Of a stretch of DNA of 9,874 nt, positions 1 to 5,999 are shown piece by piece. Origin of the DNA: Spirochaetia bacterium (GTDB lineage: Bacteria > Spirochaetota > Spirochaetia > JABMQR01). The DNA lies in the NCBI GenBank assembly GCA_016784705.1, contig JADHUD010000073.1, positions 1 through 9,874 of the forward strand. The letters are read 5' to 3'. The position numbers and the translations under genes were made by a program. The notes under the pieces are model-generated. The model did no database searches and was not told the DNA's origin. It saw only the letters and a list, made by a program, of their open reading frames with translations. Every line of letters starts with the position of its first letter. The first letter of the stretch is position 1.

Positions 1-363
1 AAAGTCAAGTTCTGTTTCAGGAACTATCTCTTGAAAAAACAGTAAAACATCTTCATCTTTGAACTTGACATACTCAGTTATATTACTTGCATAGCTAAGC
101 TGCGCACTTTCCACCATTTCATGATTTTTAAACCAGGATTCAATTTCCTGCCAGTTTGGATAATCATTAATTGAAAAATGAGCAAGTTCATGCGAAAAAT
201 TCTGATCATCTATTACCTTTTCAAAGAGATTACCCGTTGCCCGCAGTGTTGTAATCCCGGAACTGATACAGACAAAACAGATTAAAAAGATAACTGCAAT
301 CAGGATACTTACTTTTTTCTGTTTAAACAGCATACCTTTGCAAAGTGATAATACGGTACTCAT
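1..363 (-). CDS. FtsX/MacB-like ABC permease, N-terminal part (runs off the window)
   Basis: About 121 N-terminal residues are visible before the frame leaves the window. It starts MSTVLSLCKGMLFKQKK, a basic cytoplasmic start, followed by one hydrophobic segment at about residues 18-38 (ILIAVIFLICFVCISSG). A hydrophilic, probably extracytoplasmic domain then begins (about residues 45-121). One N-terminal membrane anchor followed by a large external domain is the usual plan of FtsX/MacB-type permeases. The ATG lies one base after the stop codon of the ATPase gene upstream, and a G-rich ribosome-binding stretch sits inside the end of that gene, so the two are translated together. Inference: it is the membrane subunit of an exporter of lipoprotein, peptide or drug type; the substrate cannot be told. 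The family call rests on topology and the neighbouring ATPase, because the FtsX core lies outside the window. Confidence 0.75.
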   Translation of the reverse strand, partial: MSTVLSLCKGMLFKQKKVSILIAVIFLICFVCISSGITTLRATGNLFEKVIDDQNFSHELAHFSINDYPNWQEIESWFKNHEMVESAQLSYASNITEYVKFKDEDVLLFFQEIVPETELDF

Positions 364-364
364 A

Positions 365-1129
365 TTACCACCCCCGCTTTCTTAAGAAATTGTAAACTGT
401 CTGTTCACGATCCTCTAAATCATCTTTTCGAAACTTTTCCAAAGAAAGTTCTCCGTGGATTTTCCCATCTTTAAGATACACAATTCTGTTTCCACGACAG
501 GCAGCTTTTAGGTCGTGGGTTACCATAACAATACTTTTATCTTTGTCATTAATTTCTGATAGAACATCCAGAAGATTTTCACCCTGTGAAGTATTTAAGG
601 CGCCTGTGGGTTCATCAGCAAAAAGAATGTCACAATCATTAATCAAAGCTCTGGCAACAGCAACTCTCTGCTGCTGACCCCCGGATATCTCAGAAGGGAG
701 TCTATATATTTCGTCTTCAAGATCAAGATCACAAAGCAGCTTTTTGCAACTCTCTACTACGTTTCTGTTTTTTCTTTGTGTAAGTTTTCCAACTACTGCA
801 ACATTTTCCAAAACTGAAAGATACGGTACTAAATTAATTCCTTGAAAGATATAGCCGATTTCATTTCTTCTGAAATTCACAAGCTCTTTAAGTTTCATCT
901 TGCTAATTGAGCGATCACCATAATAGACTTCTCCGGAAGTCATCTCATCCAAGGCGCTTAGTAGATACAATAGAGTTGTTTTACCGGATCCCGAAGCCCC
1001 CATTATTATGGTAAAATCACCTTCGTAAATTTCCATGTCAATATTTTTTATTACATGAACACCCTGCTTTGAATTATAATAGGTTTTACACAAATTTTTT
1101 GTCTCTATACAGATTCCTTTTTCGTTCAT
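365..1129 (-). CDS. ABC transporter ATP-binding protein, MacB/LolD type
   Basis: A 254-residue nucleotide-binding subunit that powers the permease encoded just downstream. All the sequence landmarks are present: Walker A GASGSGKT at residues 44-51, Q-loop glutamine near 96 (YIFQGINL), signature ISGGQQQRV at 148-156, Walker B DILFADEP at 167-174 with catalytic Glu173, and the switch histidine His205 (MVTHD). The length and the FQGINLVPYLSVLENV block are typical of the LolD/MacB branch, which works with FtsX-like permeases at the inner face of the membrane. The start is supported by a strong ribosome-binding site, AAGGAGG (1136-1142, minus strand), six bases before the ATG. The frame ends in a basic KRGW tail and nearly touches the permease gene. 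Known for the family: ATP-driven mechanotransmission or export. The cargo is not indicated. Confidence 0.93.
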   Translation of the reverse strand: MNEKGICIETKNLCKTYYNSKQGVHVIKNIDMEIYEGDFTIIMGASGSGKTTLLYLLSALDEMTSGEVYYGDRSISKMKLKELVNFRRNEIGYIFQGINLVPYLSVLENVAVVGKLTQRKNRNVVESCKKLLCDLDLEDEIYRLPSEISGGQQQRVAVARALINDCDILFADEPTGALNTSQGENLLDVLSEINDKDKSIVMVTHDLKAACRGNRIVYLKDGKIHGELSLEKFRKDDLEDREQTVYNFLRKRGW

Positions 1130-1144
1130 TCGATTCCTCCTTGA

Positions 1145-1175
1145 TTAGTTTACCTAACCAAATATAACAGGTAAA
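1145..1175. promoter_or_regulatory. Candidate repressor operator over the ABC promoter
   Basis: Two overlapping inverted repeats lie between the -10 box and the ribosome-binding site. The first is TTAG-TTTAC-CTAA at 1145-1157, the second TTTACCT (1149-1155) with AGGTAAA (1169-1175). A palindrome over the likely transcription start is where a MarR- or TetR-type repressor would act, and such regulators often control exporter operons of this kind. No regulator gene is visible in the window, so the identity of the protein is inference. Confidence 0.4.
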
Positions 1176-1188
1176 TATATCCATACAA
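1161..1188 (-). promoter_or_regulatory. Promoter of the ABC exporter operon
   Basis: Read on the minus strand, TTGTAT (1188-1183) and TATATT (1166-1161) are separated by 16 bases, a plausible sigma-70 type promoter. Transcription would start around 1154, about 25 bases before the ATPase start. It is the only good hexamer pair in the short gap upstream of the operon. Confidence 0.5.
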
Positions 1189-1199
1189 TTAGCAAAATA

Positions 1200-1745
1200 T
1201 TAAGAATTTCTTAAGGCGATACTGAAGCCTCTATCAATAATTATTGTTGTTATAACGATCTGCAGCGCAAGCACTTGAATCCGACAGCAGTTATTATTCA
1301 GCAGTACCATGTGCATTTTCACAAACGCCCACATTTTCCAAGGGAATGTGGCGGGAAGTTGTTTTAGCGGGATATGGTGCGGGTGGTATGATTTGCTGGA
1401 GTATTTCTGCCCCAACTGGTAATAAGGTTTACACTATTTCTTTGAGTTCCTGAGGATTTTGCAGGATGTTTTCCCGTGCATTAATCCACAGATCTTTATG
1501 ACTGCCAGAAACTACTTCACGAATAAATTTTACTCTTTCCCGGGACAAAGGGGTATGGATATGTATCAAGGTGCCAGACTCCCGAGCAAAATTTTTCAAT
1601 CAGAAATGCACCTTAACCTGCATTTAATACACCCCAAAGCCACCTTTTCTTATTTTTTGTGTGTGTTTATGTATTGCGGTGTCTGGTGTGTCTTGCGGCG
1701 CATGGCAGTGCACTATTTAATGAAGATGATCATATGAATGACTGA
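1200..1745. other. Gap between the exporter and TA island, no intact gene
   Basis: No reading frame here has a good start, a ribosome-binding site and a recognisable product. It contains the small broken minus-strand frame at 1429-1623 and an open plus-strand frame without a start at about 1256-1453. It also has a 7-bp stem-loop (CCACATT at 1329-1335 with AATGTGG at 1345-1351) and a GT-rich stretch near 1655-1690. The most likely reading is decayed sequence at the edge of the accessory island. Confidence 0.5.
1429..1623 (-). pseudogene. Small unrecognised gene with an in-frame TGA
   Basis: From an ATG (1623-1621) with a G-rich stretch upstream, the frame reads MQVKVHF, then TGA (1602-1600). 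It continues in the same frame for 56 codons to TAA at 1431-1429. The second part has the composition of a real protein: LKNFARESGTLIHIHTPLSR, then a charged, helical-looking stretch ending in LKEIV. A single CGA-to-TGA change would explain the stop. Alternatively a short protein could start at the TTG just after it. I do not recognise the family. It could be a chance open frame, and the region around it looks degraded. Confidence 0.3.
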
Positions 1746-1774
1746 TTGACTTGTCACAATGGTACCATTATAAT
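1746..1774 (+). promoter_or_regulatory. vapBC promoter, apparently leaderless
   Basis: TTGACT (1746-1751), a 17-base spacer and a perfect TATAAT (1769-1774) form a near-consensus sigma-70 promoter. The antitoxin ATG begins six bases after the -10 box, so the predicted transcription start coincides with the start codon. There is no ribosome-binding site, which supports a leaderless message. Confidence 0.7.
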
Positions 1775-1782
1775 ACTAGTAT
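1758..1782. promoter_or_regulatory. Palindromic operator candidates in the vapBC promoter
   Basis: A perfect 12-bp palindrome, AATGGTACCATT (1758-1769), fills the end of the promoter spacer. A perfect 10-bp palindrome, ATACTAGTAT (1773-1782), runs from the -10 box into the start codon. Their centres are 14 bp apart. Ribbon-helix-helix antitoxins usually bind paired inverted repeats over their own promoter, so these are good candidates for VapB or VapBC autoregulation. Confidence 0.5.
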
Positions 1783-2011
1783 GAGTTCAATACATATACG
1801 AAATATCGAAGAGCAATTCCTCTCATCATTAAAACGTCTTGCGAAGAAACACCACAGGTCACTTCAGGGAGAACTTCATTTTATTTTGGAGAGGGCATCT
1901 GAACTTGATCTCAAAGAAAATATGAGCGAAGAGCTCAATCTGATTACTGTAAACTCGGGGTTGAAAAACTCTTGGCACAGAGAGGATATATATGACGCTG
2001 ACGGCAGGTGA
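1781..2011 (+). CDS. Antitoxin of a VapBC/FitAB-type module, ribbon-helix-helix
   Basis: A 76-residue protein. The N-terminal half (about residues 1-40) reads as an Arc/FitA-like ribbon-helix-helix: a short strand MSSIHIRNI, a helix (EEQFLSSLKRLAKKH), then HRSLQGELHFILERA, where the SLQ-E-(x)3-IL pattern is typical of FitA-type antitoxins. The C-terminal half (LNLITVNSGLKNSW...) would wrap and inhibit the toxin. The ATG at 1781 is preferred over a TTG 30 bases upstream because that codon overlaps the -35 box and the RHH begins directly at MSSIHIR. The gene overlaps the toxin gene by 20 bases, the normal coupling in these operons. Role by family: neutralise the PIN toxin and repress the operon. 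Confidence 0.85.
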   Translation: MSSIHIRNIEEQFLSSLKRLAKKHHRSLQGELHFILERASELDLKENMSEELNLITVNSGLKNSWHREDIYDADGR

Positions 2012-2462
2012 ACTGATTTTTATTGATACAAACATCCTTTTATCAGCTACCGATATTTCAAGACCGTCTTTTTCTGTTGCAAAGGCTCTGTTTAAACTTA
2101 TTATACAAGCCGGTTATAGCCCTGTTATTACTGGCCAGATAATCCGGGAATATCTTGTTGTAGCCACTCGCCCGATAAATGTTAACGGATTCGGAATGAC
2201 AGCGGGCGATGCGGTTCATAACATAAAAGAATTCCAGAAAAAACTTGTTGTTTATAATGAGAGAAGATCCTCTGCGGAACTGCTCCAGCATCTGGTCCTA
2301 AAGCATCAACTAATTGGCAAAAGAATACATGATGCAAATATTGCAGCAGTAATGAAAACACACGGAATTAGATATATTGTAACAGATAATACTGCTGATT
2401 TCAGTTGCTTCTCTGATATAAACGTCTTGACCTGCTCTGAAGCTATTGAAACCTTCAAATAG
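1992..2462 (+). CDS. VapC-like PIN-domain toxin
   Basis: A 156-residue PIN-domain protein, predicted to be a Mg-dependent ribonuclease. Acidic metal-binding residues are visible at the usual places: Asp12 in FIDTNILL, Glu53 in IIREYL, Asp114 in RIHDANIAAVM, with Asp132 and Asp137 in VTDNTADF. It follows the ribbon-helix-helix antitoxin and overlaps it, so its translation depends on the antitoxin message. Known for the family: VapC/FitB toxins cleave tRNA or rRNA and arrest growth when the antitoxin is lost. The exact RNA target cannot be read from the sequence. All catalytic acids are present and the length is normal, so the toxin is probably active. Confidence 0.9.
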   Translation: MTLTAGELIFIDTNILLSATDISRPSFSVAKALFKLIIQAGYSPVITGQIIREYLVVATRPINVNGFGMTAGDAVHNIKEFQKKLVVYNERRSSAELLQHLVLKHQLIGKRIHDANIAAVMKTHGIRYIVTDNTADFSCFSDINVLTCSEAIETFK

Positions 2463-2539
2463 ATTTTACATCATGGCTGCATTTTTTCGCTGATGATAAG
2501 TACCTTTGTAAAGTTGATCGGGAAGACAAATCCTGGGCG

Positions 2540-2995
2540 TTGAGCCTGGTTCATACTTTACTGCTGGATTTGGAGTATGTTGATGATCACTTAAATAGAA
2601 GTTCAGGAAAGAGCCGTTTAAAGTCAGTGGGAGTGCTTTTACTAACAGAAGATAGGCATGTTGATCTTTTCCTGGAAATTCTGGAATACTTACTGTATGA
2701 CTTGGATTGGGTGGATCAGATGCGGGAAAGTTTCAAGTTTGAAGAGTTTGCTCATATCCAGATCTCCGCCGTTTTCTCTCTCTACTTATTGAAAAAACTG
2801 GCTGTAAAATTTACCGATCGTGAAACAATTTATGATGCCGCTATCAAGGCATTTCCCGATTTCGACCCCGACTGGGATAGCGAAAAACCTATGCTACTGA
2901 TTCCAAGAGTCTATCACATGCTGCTTATAGACAATTTTTGTCATCCTCTTGGATTAGTAGAACTAAAAGAGTGTGAAAATACCGTAAAAAAATAG
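2540..2995 (+). CDS. Unrecognised acidic protein, 5' end probably frameshifted
   Basis: The open frame gives 151 residues from a TTG without a convincing ribosome-binding site. It is rich in Asp, Glu and Leu and probably helical (LLLDLEYVDDHL, LFLEILEYLLYDLDWVDQM), with an aromatic/acidic segment FPDFDPDWDSEKP near residue 110. There is no signal peptide, membrane segment or motif that I recognise. The frame is open upstream of the TTG back to a TGA at 2447-2449, but has no normal start there. An ATG at 2473-2475 in another frame reads MAAFF up to a run of six T (2482-2487). Removing one T joins it to FADDKYLCKVDREDKSWAL and then to this protein. The native gene may therefore have started at 2473, 10 bases after the toxin gene, with a one-base expansion breaking it. 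Function unknown. Confidence 0.5.
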   Translation: MSLVHTLLLDLEYVDDHLNRSSGKSRLKSVGVLLLTEDRHVDLFLEILEYLLYDLDWVDQMRESFKFEEFAHIQISAVFSLYLLKKLAVKFTDRETIYDAAIKAFPDFDPDWDSEKPMLLIPRVYHMLLIDNFCHPLGLVELKECENTVKK

Positions 2996-3129
2996 TATTG
3001 CAGGAACTTTTACAAACAACTTATTATGCTACGCTCCCGAGAATACCCTGGTACACGGTACCTTTTCCCGACAACCTAAAATCTACAAACTGCTATCTCT
3101 TTCCTCTCAAGTAACCGGGAGTCGTTCAG

Positions 3130-3549
3130 CTAAATCATCCAGTCTTCAACCATCAAGTCTGGAATATTTTTAAAATCCTTATAATTACAAGTTGCCAGAA
3201 TAATATTGTTAGCAATTGCAGTTGAGGCAATCAGCAAATCAAATACCGGTCGTGTTTTTCCCTTTTTAACAGAATCAGCCTGTATACGGGCATAGATTTT
3301 AGCTGCTTCAATCGTAAAATCTATAATTGGTAAAGAGTCTTTCAATATGGATTCATAAGCCTTCCATAACCTCTCTGATTTTTTCATCTCCAATCCCTGA
3401 ATTAATTCTGCTTCACAGAATATTGATATACAGAGATTATTGTCACCTATTGTTTGCCAATGATCGATTACAGTTTTCAGCGGTTTTCGTTTCAAAGGCT
3501 GAGAATAAACAGATGTATCCAGTAGATAGTTTAATCCCATCTTAATCAT
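3130..3549 (-). CDS. VapC-like PIN-domain toxin of the second module
   Basis: A 139-residue PIN-domain protein, predicted ribonuclease toxin. Visible metal-ligand candidates are Asp11 in YLLDTSVY, Glu46/Glu48 in FCEAELIQGL, Asp104 in RPVFDLLIASTA, and the C-terminal TCNYKDF block, where Asp125 takes the usual fourth position. It is clearly different from the PIN toxin at 1992-2462 and has a different antitoxin class. The ATG at 3549 overlaps the antitoxin gene by 8 bases. A second ATG at 3540 (MGLNYLLDTS) fits the usual MxxYLLDT start better and lies one base after the antitoxin stop, so the true start may be there. The partner and gene order (antitoxin first) indicate a functional pair. Confidence 0.87.
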   Translation of the reverse strand: MIKMGLNYLLDTSVYSQPLKRKPLKTVIDHWQTIGDNNLCISIFCEAELIQGLEMKKSERLWKAYESILKDSLPIIDFTIEAAKIYARIQADSVKKGKTRPVFDLLIASTAIANNIILATCNYKDFKNIPDLMVEDWMI

Positions 3550-3799
3550 CCAGAGTATTTTTTAATGGGTCAACATCTCTTGAAGGAAGTACGATTTCTT
3601 CCAAAATCGGGCTGTTTGCTTTCGTATACGTATAGTACTTTCCCCAGACATCCGATTGTTCTTTTTTACTGTCTATAGAAGTGATTTTTACCATTGGCAC
3701 ACCTCGTTTTGTTATAATTACCGGTTCATGGGTTTTTTTAACAGTTTCACATATTTCCGAGATTTTAGTTTTTACTTCATAAATTCCTATTGCCTTCAT
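3542..3799 (-). CDS. Phd/YefM-family antitoxin
   Basis: An 85-residue protein. The N-terminus, MKAIGIYEVKTKISEICETV, followed by KKTHEPVIITKRGVPMVKI, is the signature of the Phd/YefM fold: a start with (Y/F)EAK, a helix, then the 'pvIITkrGkPvv' strand pair. This part (about residues 1-50) dimerises and binds DNA. The C-terminal tail (about 51-85) is the toxin-neutralising, normally flexible region. It precedes and overlaps the PIN toxin gene. Phd-type antitoxins paired with PIN toxins are a well-known VapBC variant. Family knowledge predicts autorepression, consistent with the repeats in its promoter. The start is fixed by the family alignment, since nothing upstream is in frame. Confidence 0.88.
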   Translation of the reverse strand: MKAIGIYEVKTKISEICETVKKTHEPVIITKRGVPMVKITSIDSKKEQSDVWGKYYTYTKANSPILEEIVLPSRDVDPLKNTLDD

Positions 3800-3806
3800 C
3801 TATTAT

Positions 3807-3835
3807 ACAATACTAGTCAACCAGTCTGTTGTCAA
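3807..3835 (-). promoter_or_regulatory. Promoter of the Phd-PIN module, apparently leaderless
   Basis: On the minus strand, TTGACA (3835-3830), 17 bases and TATTGT (3812-3807) form a good promoter. The ATG of the antitoxin follows only seven bases after the -10 box and no ribosome-binding site exists, so the message probably begins at or next to the start codon. TTGAC recurs 15 bp further down inside the spacer. A TATAAT also occurs at 3806-3801, but it lies too close to the ATG to serve as the -10 for this start. Confidence 0.55.
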
Positions 3836-3994
3836 TTGGGATATACTGAAAAAAGTAGGCAAAGCTGTTTGAGTATGGCATATAACATTTTACATAATGT
3901 TCTTAAAAAAATAGACAAATTTTAATCTTCAGGGGATCAACTTAGTAAAAATTGACTGGGATCGATACCGGGTACCGGGATACGCAATATATTT

Positions 3995-4107
3995 TTCACG
4001 TTCATGAATATATTGTATTCCTTGCAAATAATTAATAACTATATTCATTTACATGAATATTTATTGACATATACCGCTAAAAGATTAATAATATTCGTGT
4101 ACATGAA
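3995..4107. promoter_or_regulatory. Three HipB-type operator palindromes
   Basis: Three 14-bp inverted repeats share the plan TTCRY-N4-RTGAA: TTCACGTTCATGAA (3995-4008), TTCATTTACATGAA (4044-4057) and TTCGTGTACATGAA (4094-4107). Their starts are 49 and 50 bp apart. The middle copy extends to a perfect 8-bp-arm palindrome (4041-4060). It lies just upstream of the -35 box of the hipB promoter, and the third covers the -10/start region. In E. coli HipB binds several operators upstream of hipBA and represses the operon. The same role is inferred here, with different half-sites. Confidence 0.7.
4064..4092 (+). promoter_or_regulatory. hipBA promoter
   Basis: A consensus TTGACA at 4064-4069 is followed 17 bases later by AATAAT (4087-4092); neighbouring registers of the same AT-rich tract also offer TAATAA or TAATAT. 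The predicted start falls in the third operator, so HipB binding would block it. Confidence 0.6.
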
Positions 4108-4131
4108 AGTATAGAAGCAGGAGATATCCAA

Positions 4132-4368
4132 TTGACTCTTTCAATTGATTCAGTAGAACAAATCGGTAAACTCATACAAACTGAACGAAAACGTCAGGGA
4201 ATTCGTCAACAAGACCTTGCTGATCTCAGTGGGGTAAGCTGGCATTTTCTTTCAAATCTTGAAAATGGAAAAACCACCGTTGAATCCCAAAAAGTTCTTC
4301 TGGTGCTGAGAAGCCTTGGGATCAAAATCGAGATGAAAACACGATCCCCGGCTGGAGGCGTTACATGA
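4132..4368 (+). CDS. hipB: HipB-like antitoxin, XRE-family helix-turn-helix
   Basis: A 78-residue DNA-binding antitoxin. Residues about 10-65 form an HTH_3 domain (IGKLIQTERKRQGIRQQDLA, then DLSGVSWHFLSNLENGKTTV), with the recognition helix in the SGVSWHFLSNLENGK part. The short C-terminus ends SPAGGVT. The start is TTG, supported by AGGAG at 4119-4123 eight bases upstream; the nearest upstream ATG stops after three codons. The last four bases, ATGA, overlap the start of hipA, which is tight coupling. By family: HipB binds HipA and represses the operon. The three palindromes upstream are its likely targets. Confidence 0.9.
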   Translation: MTLSIDSVEQIGKLIQTERKRQGIRQQDLADLSGVSWHFLSNLENGKTTVESQKVLLVLRSLGIKIEMKTRSPAGGVT

Positions 4369-5612
4369 GTTTGACTGTACTGTACCGGGATCAAATTGTG
4401 GGAACCCTCTCTTTGAATTCCAGAGCCAGAATGATTTTCAACTATGATCCTAACTGGTTAAGATCATCAATCAGGTTCCCCATCTCAACAAGCATCCCCT
4501 TTTCGGGAAAATATATTCAAGGAAAAGACGATCATAACTTCTTTGCAAATCTATTACCCGAAGCCGGTGCACGGGAAGGAATATGCAGAAGTCTGGGCAT
4601 ATCCCGTGACAATGATTATAACCTTCTGTCAGCTATTGGTGGTGAATGTGCCGGTGCTTTGCGTATTATTCCGAAAATTCCTGAAGCTGTACAAACCGAA
4701 AGTTATGAAGCAATAAGCGAAGAAATTCTTGAGAAAGCAATTAAAACCCACATTCCCTATACAGGGTTTGCTGCTGCAGGAAAACTTCGGCTATCTCTTG
4801 CAGGTGCTCAGGATAAATGGCCTGTACTCTATCGTGATAATCAGCTCTTTTGGCCCCTCGGCAACTCCCCAAGTTCACATATCCTTAAGTTCACAAACCA
4901 GAATTTCAAAGGGCTCAACTGGAACGAAGCTTATACCTCGTTTCTTGCATTGAACCTTGGTTTGCCGGTGATTGATGTAATTGTTAAACAAGATTATACC
5001 CTAACAAAAAGGTACGATCGAATAGTAGATCACCATGGAGATTTACAAAGATTACATCAGGAAGATTTTTGTCAGGCTTTGGGGTACTCCCCTTTTACTA
5101 AATACGAAGCAGAGGGTGGTCCAAATCTGAAAATCTGTATTGAATTAATACGGAGCATAAGCATTGCACCTGCAGAAGATGTAGTTCATCTACTCAATTG
5201 GCATATTTTTAATCTGCTTGCAGGAAATTCCGATGGGCATGCTAAAAATCTATCAATTTTATACACCCAGAATGGTCCCCGTCTTGCCCCTTTCTACGAT
5301 CTTGTCTGTACACGAATCTATCCGGATATAAGTTCGGATTTAGCTTTCTCTGTTGGCGCCAGTCATGATCCGGGACATATACAGGAGCGTGATTGGCAAA
5401 ATTTAGCAAACCAGCTGGAAATAAATCCTCGCCTGCTCTTCAGATTACTGACAACAATGATCGGGAAAATTGAAACTAATCTGGATAGCTTCCAGCAGGA
5501 GTTTCTGGAAAATGCTGGAAACAATCCGGTAATTAAACGAATCACCCTGTTTGTTAAAAAGCAGTCCAGAAGGACAAAAACACTGTTAAGATCAATAGTG
5601 GCACCGGAATAG
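4365..5612 (+). CDS. hipA: HipA-like serine/threonine kinase toxin
   Basis: A 415-residue HipA-family kinase with a normal full length. The N-terminal subdomain (about 1-105) contains FFANLLPEAGAR and the IGGECAGALRI block. The core includes LSLAGAQDKWPVLY, where Ser144 corresponds to the autophosphorylated serine of E. coli HipA (SxAGAQxK). ILKF near 173-176 is the likely ATP-lysine strand. The catalytic loop is AGNSDGHAKNLS with Asp290, and the metal-binding motif is LAPFYDLV with Asp312. All key residues are present, so the toxin should be active. By family it phosphorylates translation components (E. coli HipA acts on glutamyl-tRNA synthetase), giving growth arrest and persistence. The target here is not known. 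It is co-transcribed with hipB and overlaps it by 4 bases. Confidence 0.93.
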   Translation: MSLTVLYRDQIVGTLSLNSRARMIFNYDPNWLRSSIRFPISTSIPFSGKYIQGKDDHNFFANLLPEAGAREGICRSLGISRDNDYNLLSAIGGECAGALRIIPKIPEAVQTESYEAISEEILEKAIKTHIPYTGFAAAGKLRLSLAGAQDKWPVLYRDNQLFWPLGNSPSSHILKFTNQNFKGLNWNEAYTSFLALNLGLPVIDVIVKQDYTLTKRYDRIVDHHGDLQRLHQEDFCQALGYSPFTKYEAEGGPNLKICIELIRSISIAPAEDVVHLLNWHIFNLLAGNSDGHAKNLSILYTQNGPRLAPFYDLVCTRIYPDISSDLAFSVGASHDPGHIQERDWQNLANQLEINPRLLFRLLTTMIGKIETNLDSFQQEFLENAGNNPVIKRITLFVKKQSRRTKTLLRSIVAPE

Positions 5613-5629
5613 TACCGCAGTAGATAACA

Positions 5630-5658
5630 ATGACTTTCCCTTATGATTATGATATCAT
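5630..5658 (+). promoter_or_regulatory. Possible promoter and palindrome before the AbiEii-like pair
   Basis: ATGACT (5630-5635), 17 bases and TATCAT (5653-5658) form a weak promoter. The -10 overlaps a perfect 10-bp palindrome, ATGATATCAT (5649-5658). The gap after hipA is 72 bases, so read-through from hipBA is an alternative. Confidence 0.3.
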
Positions 5659-5684
5659 TAACCAACTTTGGAGGATTGTTTTCT

Positions 5685-5999
5685 ATGAAGACAGATCATA
5701 TTCTCGACATGCATAGATCATTGATACTTCTTTTTGCAAAAAAATATATTTGGTGGGAAACACCAGAGACTGCTGTCCATCAACCTTATCGGGTTCTGGC
5801 TGGAGCAATGAATCTTGGAAGTCTTGAGGATTATCACCTACTTCTGCATGTTATCGGGAAGCAGATACTTTTTGAAGCTATTACCCAGGCATCATGTGGC
5901 TGGTTTTCTCAAAAATCATGGTCTTTTTGGCACCGTATTCTAGATCTCGTTAAGATTTCCGATCCTGTTCCTCCTCTTCCTGACAGAGTATACATATGA
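5685..5999 (+). CDS. Small partner (putative antitoxin) of an AbiEii-like nucleotidyltransferase
   Basis: A 104-residue protein. The start at 5685 has GGAGG ten bases upstream, which is better than the ATG at 5643 without one. It resembles the small proteins often found directly upstream of AbiEii/AbiGii-type nucleotidyltransferase genes: a helical N-terminus, then VLAGAMNLGSLEDYHLLL, then FSQKSWSFWHRIL near the C-terminus. In that family the blocks 'lvasvmnlGt.eD' and 'fdprSWayWH.rlg' occur at these positions. Its stop overlaps the next gene's ATG (ATGA). Inference: it is the antitoxin or regulatory partner of the downstream toxin. Since that toxin is truncated, this gene is now an orphan. 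It shows no damage itself. Confidence 0.65.
   Translation: MKTDHILDMHRSLILLFAKKYIWWETPETAVHQPYRVLAGAMNLGSLEDYHLLLHVIGKQILFEAITQASCGWFSQKSWSFWHRILDLVKISDPVPPLPDRVYI

Noticed and set aside
1256..1453. Plus-strand open frame of about 65 codons containing WREVVLAGYGAGGMICWSIS
   Set aside because: It has no start codon at its beginning and no ribosome-binding site. It lies in a degraded gap, overlaps the 3' end of the minus-strand broken frame, and is not recognisable as a family.
3801..3806. Perfect TATAAT two bases before the Phd antitoxin ATG
   Set aside because: Using it as the -10 would place the transcript start inside the coding region. The TTGACA-17-TATTGT pair fits the start codon instead.
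3884..3901. Stem AACATT-TTACAT-AATGTT followed by TC and an A-rich tract, possible terminator
   Set aside because: Only six weak A/T-rich pairs and no T-run on the strand where a terminator would be needed.
3959..3980. Repeated ACCGGG around a GGTACC near the hipBA operators
   Set aside because: Short and isolated. A loosely similar GGTAC-ACG-GTACC occurs near 3050, but no consistent repeat unit emerges.
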